A stretch of 64,000 nucleotides of DNA from Dromaius novaehollandiae (lineage: Eukaryota > Chordata > Aves > Casuariiformes > Dromaiidae). Positions within the stretch are counted from its first letter, which is position 1. Every line of letters begins with the position of its first letter. The DNA lies in NCBI RefSeq assembly GCF_036370855.1, contig NC_088099.1:91637820-91701819 (forward strand), given 5' to 3'. Below, piece after piece: positions 36,656 to 49,300 of this stretch. Under the pieces are notes generated by a model. It ran no database searches. It worked only from the letters and a program-made list of their open reading frames with translations, and had not been told where the DNA came from. The position numbers and the translations under genes were made by a program.

Positions 36656-39600
36656 CTGGGAAAATAACTCATTTTGGGTATTTCTGAGGATGATGTAAAA
36701 ATTCTCTACAACCTGACATGTCCCTATGTTATTTTGCTCTTTAATATACCAACACAAGCTCACTGGTTTCCATGGAATTATGCTGGTGAAATGAGAATGA
36801 AGTTTGACTCAAAGAAGGTATTATTTTAGTTCATAATAACCAACTGATTTTTGCTTCATTGATGATCTGTGATTTTTTTTAATTAATATACTCTTATCCT
36901 TGTATTACACTGACCCCAATTGGCGTGGCGTTTCCATCTGTCATAGTAGACCTTTCATAGATACCTGATGAAATCTCTACCTTACTGAGAGTTTTGCAGG
37001 AAAAATGTTTCTGCCTGCTGTGTTTCCTGTTCTCAGGGGTAAAATAACTTTTAAAATCAACATTGTCCTGAAAAGAATGACATAAAGAGTTGCTTATAAA
37101 CAGTACTTTTAAAACTTGCTGTTGTGAAGGATGAATCTAAAATGGTTTTCAAAGTCCTTCTTTATCTAGACACCACACTGAGGCACTGGCTTGATACTAG
37201 TGATCCTACCTGGTATTCCACCTTGGTGATCCCTCTCAAAGGATTGAGAAGGCAAGCTATCATAAAAAAACTACGTTAGATCCCCAAAGTGTCAAACTAA
37301 GTATTTTCCTGTTGATAAAGAGAGTTCATTGAATTTGAAAATATTCATGGGGAAAATAGATCTTTTGGCAAAATGCTCCACGGAGCAAAATTTGACTGAA
37401 ATACATATTTTGGATTTGAGATGGGATTTTGCACTCATGTGAAGCATCCTGACAATTCCAGCACGGTGAGACCATCATGCCTGGTGGGGAGAAAGATCCA
37501 TGAGGCAGATAGAGGCAAAGGGGCCAAGTGTATTACAGCTGTGGCCATTTAGGTGGAATCAAGGAGCAATGCCTCCAACACTCCCCAACAGTAAATGTTT
37601 TATTTCAGAAACTTTCAAAATATTTCATTTCTTAACGTAAAAGCTAGCATTTTTGCATTGCTAAACTGAATTGAAAAATGTTTATAGGGAAAGCAGTAAC
37701 TTTATTTTGGTTTTGTAGCCTGATTCAGGGGGAAGTGTCAAATATTATAATTTCTTGCAAGATGAAAATTTTGTTTTCCATCTGATATAAAAAGTGCATG
37801 CTCATAGTAGATAACTTTTTTTAAATCTCTTGTGAAAATAAAAATAATGGATATTGCAGCATTTCTCTTCAAATCATCCTGAATTAATTAGTCTAAATTT
37901 CATAGTCTGAGTGAGTTTGCAGCTATCACTGTGTATGTGCAAGCCTGAAGAGATCCTGGTCATCTAAAACTGTTCCCAAGTTTCCTTAGGGTGCAGACTA
38001 ATGTCTTCAATATTAAATCTCTGCCATATTAGCTTCTTATAAAAGCGTATTCTGGGAAATGTGTCAATTAATAATAAGATAGAAGAGAGAGTGAGTGACC
38101 CTCAGATGACTCTCTTCATGAATGCACTGTTTTAAAGGCTTGGGAACCAGCCCTTCCCAAAGAGATTTGCCCATCCAGTGAGGTGAGGAGTAGGAAATTC
38201 CCAAACTCCTTAGCCTATAGAAAAGTGAAAATGACAGTCCCTGCATGTAGGATGGCAGGTCCTGTCCTGTCCGTCTTATCCACTGAAAGCTCTTCTGAGT
38301 TACCTTAGTGCTATTCTTTCTGCCGCCGAAATAAATTAGGTCCTTACACTGCCGTTCTGCTACACGTCCATCTCCTTTTCGTAGCCTCTGTGATCTAAGT
38401 AACTGTTTCCCTGTGTTACTTGATAATGACCCTTAATGGGCTTGCTGTTGCATGTGTTTTTAGCCTGAGCTCGTCCATAATATTAAACTGTGGAAGTACT
38501 ATTTTGTGCAATCTGTAGCAAGACAAGGACTGAAGGATAGTAAAGTGGCATTGGATCAGCCTTCCTTTGTGTGCTTCATTTCCTGATCTATACTGAAGGC
38601 ATGCAATGTGCTTTAAATGCTTCCTGAAGGTCTTTGCACCTCTAACAGCACATTTGCCCACTTACATGGTTCAAAACTTAAATTGATATCCTTTTTCGAT
38701 GCTTCTCTAGTGACCGGAGATAATCTCTAGATGACATGACTTTTCTCAGGAAAAAGAATAATGCCAGTGATCAATAGAATAGGCTTTACTATATATTGTC
38801 CCAGCATGCAGTGTGACAAAACAACAGGCTCTTTTGAAATATTGTGGTAGGTAGACACGTGCTCAAAGCTGGACTTGAATCACTGCTTTACATGAAAGAG
38901 ATATGATCCCAGTGCTGTTATGTACTCCAGCTCCACGTTACAGCTGCAGTTTGCACCTTTATAGCAGCCAGAATGGAGCTGTGCCTGTTGAAGGCCAAGC
39001 TGAGACCCTGGCACCGACTCCCTCAGAAATTAGTGACCGTCACAAACCCAACCACTTTCTCCTTCACGAGCAAGGTGCATTTTCCCCCCCTAACATATGG
39101 CAGCATGTAGTTTTAAAACAACAAAAACAAAGCCCTGCCAAAACAAAACACTACACTGCATATCCCGTTCTCCCCTGGGAAGAGGATGAGAGGGAGAATG
39201 AACTGCACATGACAGATGTTGGTTGTTTAATGCTCTATGGGAAGGTGATCAGATGCTATGGTGATGAGGGTGACATGCAGACCTGTGGGAAAGGCAGTAA
39301 AATAACTTTCATGCCCCTCTTCTCACCAGCGTGAGAAATGGGGCTGATCTACTAGTGGAAGCAGCCTGTATAAAAAGACCACCAGGAGTGAGTGCCTCCC
39401 ATAGGAAGCAGCCTTGCTGTTTCCACAGTGCTTGTATGACCCTAGCCTCCCTGTTACATAGGGCACTGGGTAAAATCCTTGCTTTGGAGGATGTAAATGG
39501 GATATAGCCCTGTGCTAGTTTTCTTCCCGGGCATGAATTCCCCTCCATGTATAGGCACATGCGTGGGTGAGTGAACAGCACCCTATCTAACCCAGACAAA

Positions 39601-40555
39601 CCACAAAAGTTCAAAGCTCTCGGGTTCCTCTTCATTGCTTTTTCAGGGGCTGCGTCTGATCCTTGCTTTTCATCCCTGGATTGTTTTGAACACTTTCTCC
39701 CCCGTTTCTTCATGAGGCAGGTTGCAAGCAGATTCATTTTTCTGGTGTGCAGTGACCATTGCTTTGTACATACTTTACATCGTCACAGGCCATAATGGAG
39801 CGGAGACTTGAAGGAATAACTGGATGAGCAGGCCTTTCTCTCCAGCTGTGATGTCTAGTTGTGGCAGCAAACTGGTGTTTCATTGTAAAAGATGTTAATT
39901 TCAATCGGAGCTGTGGCTGTGTTGAGAGAAGCATAAAAGGAATTCTTGATTATCTCTATCGGTACCGTTGTCCCTGGGGACAGGCTCTGAATCTTCAGAT
40001 CACATATGGCAAGAGTGCTGTGATAAAATATGCATCAATAAAACTTTGCAATTTATGATAATAAAGGAGCAGAAAGTTTTATACACTGTGATAATTATTC
40101 CTGACTGATATTTTTGCCTTCCTTTCGTTCTCTGTACTCCTTTATTTTTAAGTCATTTCTGCTTGTTGTACTAATGATTACAGCATCGAGACTGTGGGTG
40201 CACAAATTAGGGAGCTCACCTTGTTTCTAGATCCCCGGACTTTCTGTAGGTGTCAGTCTGCTTTCTGAAGCAGTGGGAATCTGCCCTCTTCGGGAAGGCT
40301 CCTCAGTAATACTCCTCACTCTTTCGTGCATGCACAAGCGCTATATCCAGCATGTATTTCAGAGGATCAAATTATTTTCCTCCGACCTCTCTTTGCATAT
40401 CTCATTACTACAATCGATGAGACATGCATGCATTTGCACAAAGATAGAATTTATCTCATACTGCATATCACTTGCATTGTTTTAAATTTATTTCATTCAA
40501 ATGTTTTTATTCTTTTGAAGTAGTAAAAATAATGATATGTTTACAGTCCCAGGAA
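36656..40555. other. Intronic or intergenic stretch without recognisable genes
   Basis: The frame at 38,903-39,334 (143 codons, plus) is the longest here and has no recognisable features. The overlapping minus frame 39,309-39,737 is likewise unconvincing. The part from 39,860 to 40,200 contains CpGs and factor-like cores, and may be regulatory. Confidence 0.45.
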
Positions 40556-40559
40556 GTAA

Positions 40560-41045
40560 ACAGTGGTCCATTAAATACAGCCAGTATATTATCTGTGACC
40601 CTATTTTTTCTTCCCCAGCTGTTTATGTCTTCGGTGGCCGTAATATGAGAGACTTGTCTTGTGCTTCCGCGCACTTGATAGCAATTAACGATATAGCTTA
40701 AATTTATGGCCTAATCACACAAACTGCATGTTTGGATTCTAAGTGACTTCAAAGGGATTTCCACATGTCGTGTTTACAGGCAGCACTCCTTTACAGAACA
40801 GCCTCACTGACATGTTTGCACAGTGTCTAGCCTTACGGGGACATCTAAGCCCTACTGTAACACAAACAGTCATTAGTACCGTCTGTCCTCTGTTTTGCCT
40901 TTTTTTCTTTCCTTTTCTTTTCTCAGCATTTTTCTTCAGCTGGCCTAATGGAAATAAAACAGTCACTTTTATCCTTTTCCAGGCTTATTTCTGCACGATT
41001 AAGGGGGAGCTGGGGAGCTATTTATGGGAAACAATTTAGCCTCAA
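40560..41045. promoter_or_regulatory. Candidate conserved non-coding block
   Basis: The block shows repeated CpG retention ('tcggtggccg', 'tccgcgcac', 'taacgat', 'atgtcgtgtt', 'acgggg') in CpG-poor surroundings, together with cores such as 'agcaattaacgatatag', 'tggcctaatcacac', 'gcacgattaag' and 'atttatgggaaac'. It starts with a strong acceptor-like string at 40,606-40,618. After that acceptor, 26 codons read open (40,621-40,698) as a kelch-like peptide beginning VYVFGGRNMRD, then TAA. No donor follows. A regulatory block is the better reading. Confidence 0.3.
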
Positions 41046-41129
41046 GTTAGCTCAAGAATGTTTCCTTTACTCATGCTCACTTGACTAAATGGTGTGCTCC
41101 TGTGCAATGGTAACAAAGTACTTATCTTG

Positions 41130-41395
41130 AAGCATGTGCTTATTTCCTATTGACTTCAATAGCACTTCAGCATCTGCTTGAGGTTCAACACATGCTGAAG
41201 AGCTTTGCAGATTTTGGGAGCAAGGCCAGGCCCCCTTTCAGAAACCTCTACCTACTCAATCCAGCACATTGAGCTTTTGCCCAGGTGTTTTGGTGGTGCT
41301 TGAATTTCATCAAAGACAATGGGGCTTAGCTTGTTTGTATAAGTGCTTAAGTGGACTTAGACATCTTTAAAACTTTTGCTGAATCTGGGCCTACT
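41130..41395 (+). repeat. Relic of dispersed sauropsid-type repeat, two degenerate copies
   Basis: Two successive segments share the same order of phrases. The first has 'attgacttcaatag', 'gcttgaggttcaacac', 'gctttgcagattttggg'. The second has 'aaagacaatggggcttag', 'aagtgcttaagtgg', 'cttttgctgaatctgggcc'. From memory these phrases belong to an abundant old repeat of turtles, crocodilians and birds. I cannot name the family. Similar wording occurs near 15.8, 46.3 and 49.3-49.4 kb. Confidence 0.45.
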
Positions 41396-43400
41396 TGATT
41401 ATAAAGGGCCCAAATGTTTAGCAAAGAGAATGGATGCTTGTAATAGGAAGGCTATTTGCAGGTGCTTTTCTTTTTTACAAAGCTCTAGTTGAAAAGACAA
41501 AATTTAATACTGTTAGTTCCACTTTAAGGAGCGATGAGAGAGCTAGGTTACAAAAATAATTATTTCTAATTGTACAGCTGTAAGGAGGAGTGGACGATAA
41601 GGCCAGCAGTGAAAAAAAAGGATCTTGGTTGTTTTTCTACCTCTGCATTTGTGTGAATTAATAGGAAATTACAGACTATTAGAAAGTTGATTGAATTTTG
41701 TTTCTTAACTTTGCTGTTTTTCATTCGGGTGATCCTAAAAGCAGGTGGCTTTCAATTAGTTTTGTTGACAGTGCTGGCTAACGTTGTAATGATCCTTGGG
41801 AGTGGGAAAGAAAAGAGATTTATTGCAGTAGGGATAAGCTAGGCCAGGCAAAGAGACAGAGTACATAACCACTAATTAACTCATGTAGTCATTAAAAAAA
41901 AAAGATGAAGAAGAAGAAGAGGAAGGAAAAAACAACATGCAACCTGAAAGAGGATTGTAAAGCATTTCTGCACTGCAGATCAGACCCTTGAGCTTTTGTT
42001 ACAATGTGCATATCATATTAGATGGTATATATGAGCCAATTGCATATAAATCACATTCTCCCACTCTTGCAAGTCCTTGTCACAGAGCATATTTAATTTA
42101 ACATTGTAATATTTATTTTCTAAAATTGTAAGTAGGCCAAAACATATTCAGTAAAATGAGCATTCTGCCACAGCACAGTGCCTGACCTACACTCAGGTAG
42201 AAAATTAACCCTAATTCATCTTTATAGTGACCCGATGCCAAATAACTGTATTTCAGATCCTCTGTTCCCGTCCTTCCCTGACTTTGTAAAGTAAAGCTGT
42301 AGCAATTTTGCCCAAATCATTTTGGATTTTTAATTACACCCATCCTATTCATTGTTTCCACTTAAAATCATCATGTTGCACTTGGGTGACTTGTAAGCAA
42401 GCTGTGCTTGGTCTTCGCATCCTTCAGGGACAGGCTGAAGCCAGAATGTGCGTATGTTTCTTGAAACCATGTCAAGTGGGAGCTGGTATCTCCGAGTTGA
42501 ACTAGAAAGCTTTGTTTTCTGACACAAAGGGTCAAAGTCTGTCTTGTTATTTCCATTTGTCCTGTCCCTCCCCTTCCCTCACTCCCATCAGGATTATTTT
42601 AAATTCACATTATGGATGAACGTTTGTGTGCATATGTGCAATTCACTGGGAAACAGAGGCACTTTATTTACAGCTCCTCTTAAAGTGAATTGTTTCGGGC
42701 ATCCCTCTCACAACCGTTTGCACATTTCTACTATTGGTAAGGTTTTAGTCACTCTGCTAACAAAGTCTGTTTTCAGACAGCATGCAGAGAAACCTGTGAA
42801 AGTTTAAGCATTTTTATTGTCCGATTCTTTTATTCTTGATAAGAATTATTGGGAATCGAATATGACCATGTGTGCTTATTCCTTATTTCACCTATTATGT
42901 GAATGATTAATAACATATTCTGCATTACACCACAGTCCAGGTGGTTCTTCTGCTCCTCCGAAGATTAATAGATATTGTATCTGGATTCTGTAAAGCTTTC
43001 TACATATTTAGATCTGGGCATATTTGGACTGCGAAAAGGATGCAGAGTGAGAAGGCTGCAGAAAGAGCACTGAGATAAGGCAATCTGAGCTACTACCAGG
43101 CATAGATGAAAATATTTCATGACAAATGCTATCAAATTGCGTTTATCTTGTCAATGCAAATTATTCCTAAGAAATTACGTTAGGGGAGGAAAAGGTGAAA
43201 TATATTTAAATTAAGATTATAAAAAAAACTGGATTTATCAAAGTCAGGTAACTTCTGTACAGGCACAAAAGCAAAGCTTAGCTGTCATTTCTTAGCTCGT
43301 GTACGGCTCTGCTTATGAAGAAAAATTGGACCATATGAGAGCATATGGAAAAAACAGAAGATTAATATTTGAGGAGAAGTACCTCCTACAGGTGGCATTA
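41396..43400. other. Intronic or intergenic stretch without recognisable genes
   Basis: AT-rich sequence includes a short GAA run near 41,903-41,922. Enhancer-like patches lie near 42,000-42,110 ('gccaattgcatataaat') and 42,895-42,990. There are no convincing exons. Confidence 0.45.
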
Positions 43401-43419
43401 TAATTAACCTTGTGGGTCC

Positions 43420-43740
43420 TTGGTGCACACTTCCGCTGAGTGTGCATGCGTGCACGCTCTGGATGCGCTACAGGAGCGCGGTTCCTGTCCCAGCACCACC
43501 GCGAGCTGTACGACCACCCTCAGCGTCAGCACAGCCCTGTTGGTCTCCTGCCGCAGGGTGAGGCTGCCCCATTGCCCCCAGGCCACCCTTCCCCACGGAT
43601 GAGCTGCCGGCCGCAGCACTCCGCCACATGGGCCCACGCACCCGAGGCAGCTGGGGGCCGCGCTCCAGCCCGCCGGCCGTGACCGCAGGGCGGCCCCCCT
43701 GCTGCAAGGCTGTGCTTAGCGAATGGTATTCTGCACTCCA
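43420..43740. other. Isolated CpG-rich islet inside AT-rich DNA
   Basis: About 320 bases are strongly GC-rich with roughly 25 CpG dinucleotides, flanked on both sides by AT-rich, CpG-poor sequence. Frames are open on both strands (for example 43,468-43,791 minus), but this follows from the composition and no domain is recognisable. It could be an alternative or orphan promoter, an exon of an unannotated transcript, or an inserted GC-rich segment. A donor-like 'gcagg|gtgagg' occurs near 43,557. Confidence 0.6.
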
Positions 43741-44405
43741 ACAACCCCTTCTTAAATAACCGTTGGGAATTTGCTTTCTAACACCCAGCAACCTCCCACT
43801 TTCCTATCACGTGATCCCGGTGCCCCAAGTCTCACAGGTTGGGAGGGGAGAGAGAAGTTGTGTTGAGGTCCTGCTCAGGCTTAATTTCTTGTGTGCTTTG
43901 AGTTCCCTCCCTTTGCCAAGGTTCCTGAAGGGCTGGTAGCACCAGGTTTATTATGGGGTTTTGGCACTTGCCTTCCAATACTTGCAACAGGAGCTGGGTG
44001 TCTCTGGACTCCTTGGGGTAGGGAAGGCAGCATGCAAATAAAAATGAGGAGTATCTGTACATGCAGAGGGTCATGTATCAGGGACACTGGCATAGCTATC
44101 GAGTGAACAACCAGTGCCCATGAACCATGGGCCCATGAAGTGAAGAGAGAAGACAGGGAAAGGCAGGAACGAGCTCTGGCAAACAGCTGTACCCATATTA
44201 CTACCTGCACCAAATCCATGCCAAACACATGACAAAGAATTTCTGGGTGTAGATGGAGAAATGAGACTGGAGCCACAGCTAGAAGGATAAGCAGATCTTA
44301 ACTTCTATGAACCACCACAACAGAAATGTATCACCTTTGAAAATGCTGGAAACTTTTGCATAGCTTTAACAAATACAATTTGCAGAAACAGTGCAGTGTT
44401 TTAAA
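43741..44405. other. Intronic or intergenic stretch without recognisable genes
   Basis: There is a gradual return to AT-rich composition. Both-strand frames at 43,832-44,276 carry no recognisable protein features. Confidence 0.45.
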
Positions 44406-44409
44406 ATAA

Positions 44410-44610
44410 ATGATGCTTGCGGAGTCACAAGCTATGATTTATCTTTAAGCATATTCACGCAGCGTGCTTTATTAAATTTCAACCTGGGCTCGCTACTATT
44501 CAGTTAATGTAGATAATTAATTTGATTATCATTCAATCAGGCTGTTTTGTGACTGCCTGAAACATCCCGATATTGTCGCTACAAATACTTCAGTTAGCTT
44601 GTATGAGGAA
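44410..44610. promoter_or_regulatory. Candidate developmental enhancer with homeodomain-site cluster
   Basis: The block contains TAATTAA at 44,514-44,520, GATTATC at 44,524-44,530 and 'attcaatcagg' just after. It also has 'gctatgatttatc', 'catattcacgcagcg' and 'cccgatattgtcgc'. Dense homeodomain or PBX-like cores plus retained CpGs in AT-rich intronic sequence are typical of deeply conserved vertebrate enhancers. The call rests on texture. Alignment to other amniotes would decide it. Confidence 0.4.
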
Positions 44611-45694
44611 ATTTTATGATTTCTTATAATTTTTTGCTTTTTTGTTTGTTTTATTTTACTTTTATCTTGGTTATCTTTCTTTCTACTAGTGAGTTGTTCC
44701 AAATTACGTAGTGTGAGATTACTAATGCCTGCTCTAATGCTTTAATACTTTTTCTGAGCACACAGTCTGTATTCATTCTTAGCTTTGCATGCATCTTCTA
44801 GTGACACTAAGTGATATCTTTGCTTTTTTCTTAATGCAGAAAAAAAAGGAACAAGGAAACTATGGGGATCCTGTGTATTACATTGCAGTTATTAATGACT
44901 ATATATGTATTACTTCACTAAAAAAAAAGAACACTAATTGTAAAAGTCTGTCTGGCTACAGTGTGTAGTATGAAAAGTATTATGCAGTAGTACATTGAAT
45001 TCTAGTACACTTCTTGTTTGCAGAATTGTAGAATATAAGTACATTAATTTAGAATTAGGTCAGCACACAGGTACCTAAATACAGTGTGAGAAGTTCTGAC
45101 CTCATTCACTTCTTGCCTCAGAAAAAGTAGGGTTTGTTTTTACTAACATCCATACAATGTACCCTACTATAAAATTTCTGCAGAGTTCTTAAGATGGAGG
45201 TAATTTTATGAGGTGTGATATCATCGTTCATTCGAAGCAATCTGTACACTGTGCATCACAGAGGATACCTAGTCCGGCCTCCATTTGGAAGATGCTTACT
45301 GTATCTCTAACTAGGAAAGCAAGATTTGTAAGAAAATGTAACAACTACTGTTGGACCAGGTGATATAGGTGAGTAAGCGTTTGGACCCATAACTTTCATT
45401 CAACTATATTAGCTGATCTAATAAAGGATATTAATTCTGCTCACAAGACTTGTGGCATGACACCAGTGCTACTCTCTCTTACTATACACTGCACTCTTCT
45501 GACGAGTTCATGCAATAACACTGAGATACCTCTGTGGGGAGCCAGTATAGATGTGTCAGGGTTAGGATGGGAAAATAGGGCAGAGCTGCAAAAAATATAA
45601 ATTAGGAAAACAGAGAAGCTAGGGGTCTTTAAAGTGATGTGGGCCTTTTTCTGCTCAGAGATGAGTTGCTGGCTTTGAATCTAGAGTGTTCAAA

Positions 45695-45726
45695 ATATAG
45701 TTTTTCCAGGATATAGTTTTTCCAGG
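45695..45726 (+). repeat. Exact 16-bp tandem duplication
   Basis: The unit 'atatagtttttccagg' is repeated exactly twice, followed by a third partial 'atag'. It is a short, probably recent, slippage event. Confidence 0.9.
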
Positions 45727-46276
45727 ATAGAAATTCCATCTTGCACTTCGAATAATAGCCTAGCATGGATTGTTGACTTCACTTATGAAAAAAGGTCTCT
45801 AAAATTTTATTCAGCATTGCTTCAAGTATTCAGGTGTATTTCTTCACAAGTTATGAGAGTCCATTCCCACTGGATGCAAGTAAAACCAATAATTTCATAG
45901 AAATGATTGGTAGACTGCAAGGGAAAAAAAGACCTTTCTAGACTTTTTCTAGTCTGCCTAAATGAGATACATAGATAGGTAGATAGATACCCTATTTCGT
46001 ATGTTTTACCAGCACAGCTAACCTATTGCAATTCAGACCAATGGGCAATATTTTCCTCAGAAGGATAAAAGTGGAAGCCTGTAGCAATCGTGCTTCTCCT
46101 TCTCAGTGCCCTTTGCCTCTTCCCTGCTCTGGATTGAGAATGTCATGAAAAGGTTATGAGGAAAGGCTGTTACAAAGGAAGTACAGAGACTTCAGTCACT
46201 GTTGCTGCCGGTCTTTGAACGTAAAATATTTGCTAATAAAGGTAGGATTGAAAATAATCAAACCCATCTTAAGCAT

Positions 46277-46350
46277 CAGGCCTGAATCTAACTGCACTCA
46301 GCTTGATGGGTATTTTAGCACTGAATTCCTTCGGAATATTAGGCCCATCC
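46277..46350 (+). repeat. Weak relic of the same dispersed repeat
   Basis: The wording 'gcatcaggcctgaatcta', 'cttgatgggtattttagc', 'aatattaggccc' resembles the phrases at 15.8 and 41.1-41.4 kb. It is strongly decayed, so the link is tentative. Confidence 0.25.
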
Positions 46351-49300
46351 AATATATAAAGAAAAGGGTAGATAATATCATCGGATCCTGGAGGAAAATT
46401 AGCTACCTTAGATCCTACAATACTATTATTATTTAATATTTTTATTAAGCACTTAGCATCCCCCAAAGCATACTGGGCCCGATGATGATAAACTGTAGAA
46501 ATATGTAGGAAGATCCAACACCTGTAGCAGAGAGCTGCCAGCTGTAGGTCCTTGTAGACAGCTTGTGCAAAAAATTGTGAGCTTCTTTTTTCTCCTCATA
46601 TTTGACCTGGCCAGCAAATTGTCAGAGATCCTTTTGTTAGGATCCATCATGTGTCACTGGAGGTAGATGTGGTACATTCTTTCTTTTTTCCCTATGCTCA
46701 ATATCCCAAGTATAGAGTAGACAGAATGTAGTATGTTTTTTTTGTCCCCAGACTTTTTTTACACAACTGACATTAAATTTTGTTTAAATTGGCATTATTG
46801 TGCATTATATTATTTTGTTTTTAGTAAAGACATAGGAAGTGTGTTTAGCAAATAGCAGTAGTAGTATTTAAAATAGTATTTAAGTAACACTGCTTTTGAA
46901 TTGCAGTAGAAGGCACATTCTTATTTGTGTAGCTGCACTTAGTTATTCATTGCAGTGCTGCGTTATTGTTATTAAATTTGGCTACATTCAGAATGCTATG
47001 GGTGCTGGAGGGACAAACAAAAAAAGCAAGGCTGATATTCTTACGAGCTTAGAACCTAAGTGGATATTATCTTTGGACAAGGAATATATGGGAAACAAAA
47101 CAGTTAAGGCAGCGGTAGGTCATGGTAATGGTATTGTAATATTGGTAATGTACTTCTTGATAACATAATGGGTTTTTCTTGAAGACAGGCAGCAGAGAAT
47201 AAATAGAATATGCTTAGTTGCCCATTAACCTCAGTGTTATTAGATGCCAGTGAACAAAAAGAGGAAGCGAGCCTTCAGGAGTTACTGACTGTGAACTAGA
47301 GGATCATCTTAAGGAAGGCATTTTGTTTGCGGACCATGGAGACAGCTGAGGGAAACAGAACACGTGAGGCCCAAGTCTAGCAGGAGAAATAGTCTGGAGC
47401 GGTGCAGGCACAGAAAATGGGAACTTATAGAGGTAAACAGAACACTTTAGGATCTGTAAGGCAAAATTAGATTCTTGTTCCCAATATGACTCGAGTGTTG
47501 GTATCTTTGCTTAGCGAAATATGTTCAGTGAGTCCAAAATACTTGATTTGGGGGCTACATTATAGATAAATTTTAAAGAAAAATACAGGATGTGGCTAGT
47601 CGTCCTGATTGCTAAAAGCAGCCTCTTAAAATTTTGCTTGTTAATGCAGAATTAATGGACATGCGTATATCTTTCTAGGATACTTTGAACTACATTGAAA
47701 GACAGATGTTTTATTAATCTAATTCTGGTTAGACTACTTTGAAAAAAGTTGTAAAGGAAAAACTTAAATATTTTACTGAGATTATAATAATTTACCCAAG
47801 TAGCATTAGAAAAACAATAGATAATGGTGACAAAACACCATGGAATATTTTAGGCAGAAGAGATCAGACTCACACAAATACTGCATGAAATCATTAGGAA
47901 CTGCACAGGTAAAATAAATTCCTGTCTCTTAGATGCTGAGGGCTATCCTATGATGAGATGTGATAGCTTTCCTGGAATTTATTTCGTATAACTTTCAAGT
48001 AAGAAAGAGACAGAGAAATGGCCAGTTCCAAAACTTAGAAACAAGTTGCTCCAGGCGCCATGCAATTAAGAAAGTCTCAAGTCCTATAGATTTTTTTCTA
48101 CACTCATACCTGCCTGTCCCTCTTCTGCAGTAGCACTACTGTCTCTATTCTGGCTACTGTAATCTCGGCTATCCCCACACCACGTCTCGTTTACCACCCC
48201 CATGCCCCGTCAGCTTCCACACAACACTCCAGACTTTTTCAAGGTCCCCAGGGATGTGCTGAGTGACAAGACCCAAGCTAACCACATGCTAGTCAGCCAG
48301 CCGCGTCCGCAGGCAGCCTGGTGTGGGCCAAGTCCAAAAACACAGATAGCCACAGACCTTGCTATAGGTTTTCTTTCAATGGGACATTCCTTTGGATCTC
48401 TCTTTTCTTAGTCACTATAATATGTGTGGGACCTTAATTTTTTCTGGTACTGTCAGCTCTCTGCTAAAGGTAACTGAAATAAGCCAACAGGTTTCAAACT
48501 TATTATGGGCAGCCTGGACAGAGAGACCTGTACAGAGTCCTGTCCTAAGGAAAGGGCTATGGGTGCACAGGTTTCCAGGGCCCCAACTTTGAAAGCGCCC
48601 CAGAGACACACCAGTCAGTGCTAGAATTGTGCTTTATGATGTAGATGACCCGATATTATATAGTCCTATGTAGATGATCTAATTCCAGATCTCATATGGG
48701 CAGCCTTTCAGGGGGATAGCTTTTTCTGTATTTTTGTGGCAGCAGGCTGCTTTTACAGATGCTCAGCACCCCAGACTGCTGCATGTCCAGAAATTGTCTG
48801 CTGTTCACCTGCAGATAAGTCAGACGTGGGCTGCAATTCTGATGTATAGACTGCTTCTGCACAGAGGCTCTACCTCACGTGGGGAATGTCTGCTCAGACC
48901 CTGCTCCCCATGCACTGGAGGGCCATTATGCTCGTGTAACATGTATTTATCCAGAACTGTTGAGGTCCTCCGTCAGTGTTGTCCTTCAACATTTATTCAG
49001 TGGCTCTGCAGACAGACAGTGATGATAAAATTGTATTGTTTCTTTATGAGACTGTGCTTAAAATGGTGCCATCACTGAAAGGGCTTATATTCCCAGAAGG
49101 ATGAAAGAGCAGAGATACTTTAGCAAGGCAGGATAAACCCTGCCTAAATGGCAGGTGAATATTCCTCTTCTTTCAAAAAGCAGGTAAAATGAAATGAATT
49201 TGGGACTGTCCAGTTTAAAAATGAATGTGATGCAAGTCTTTCATATGCAGTAAAACTGAGACAAAAGTCTGGCTCTGTCCTTCACTAGCAGCCCATCCTC

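Noticed and set aside
38903..39334. 143-codon plus-strand frame
   Set aside because: No domain, signal peptide or conserved-looking motif. No supporting promoter or splice sites.
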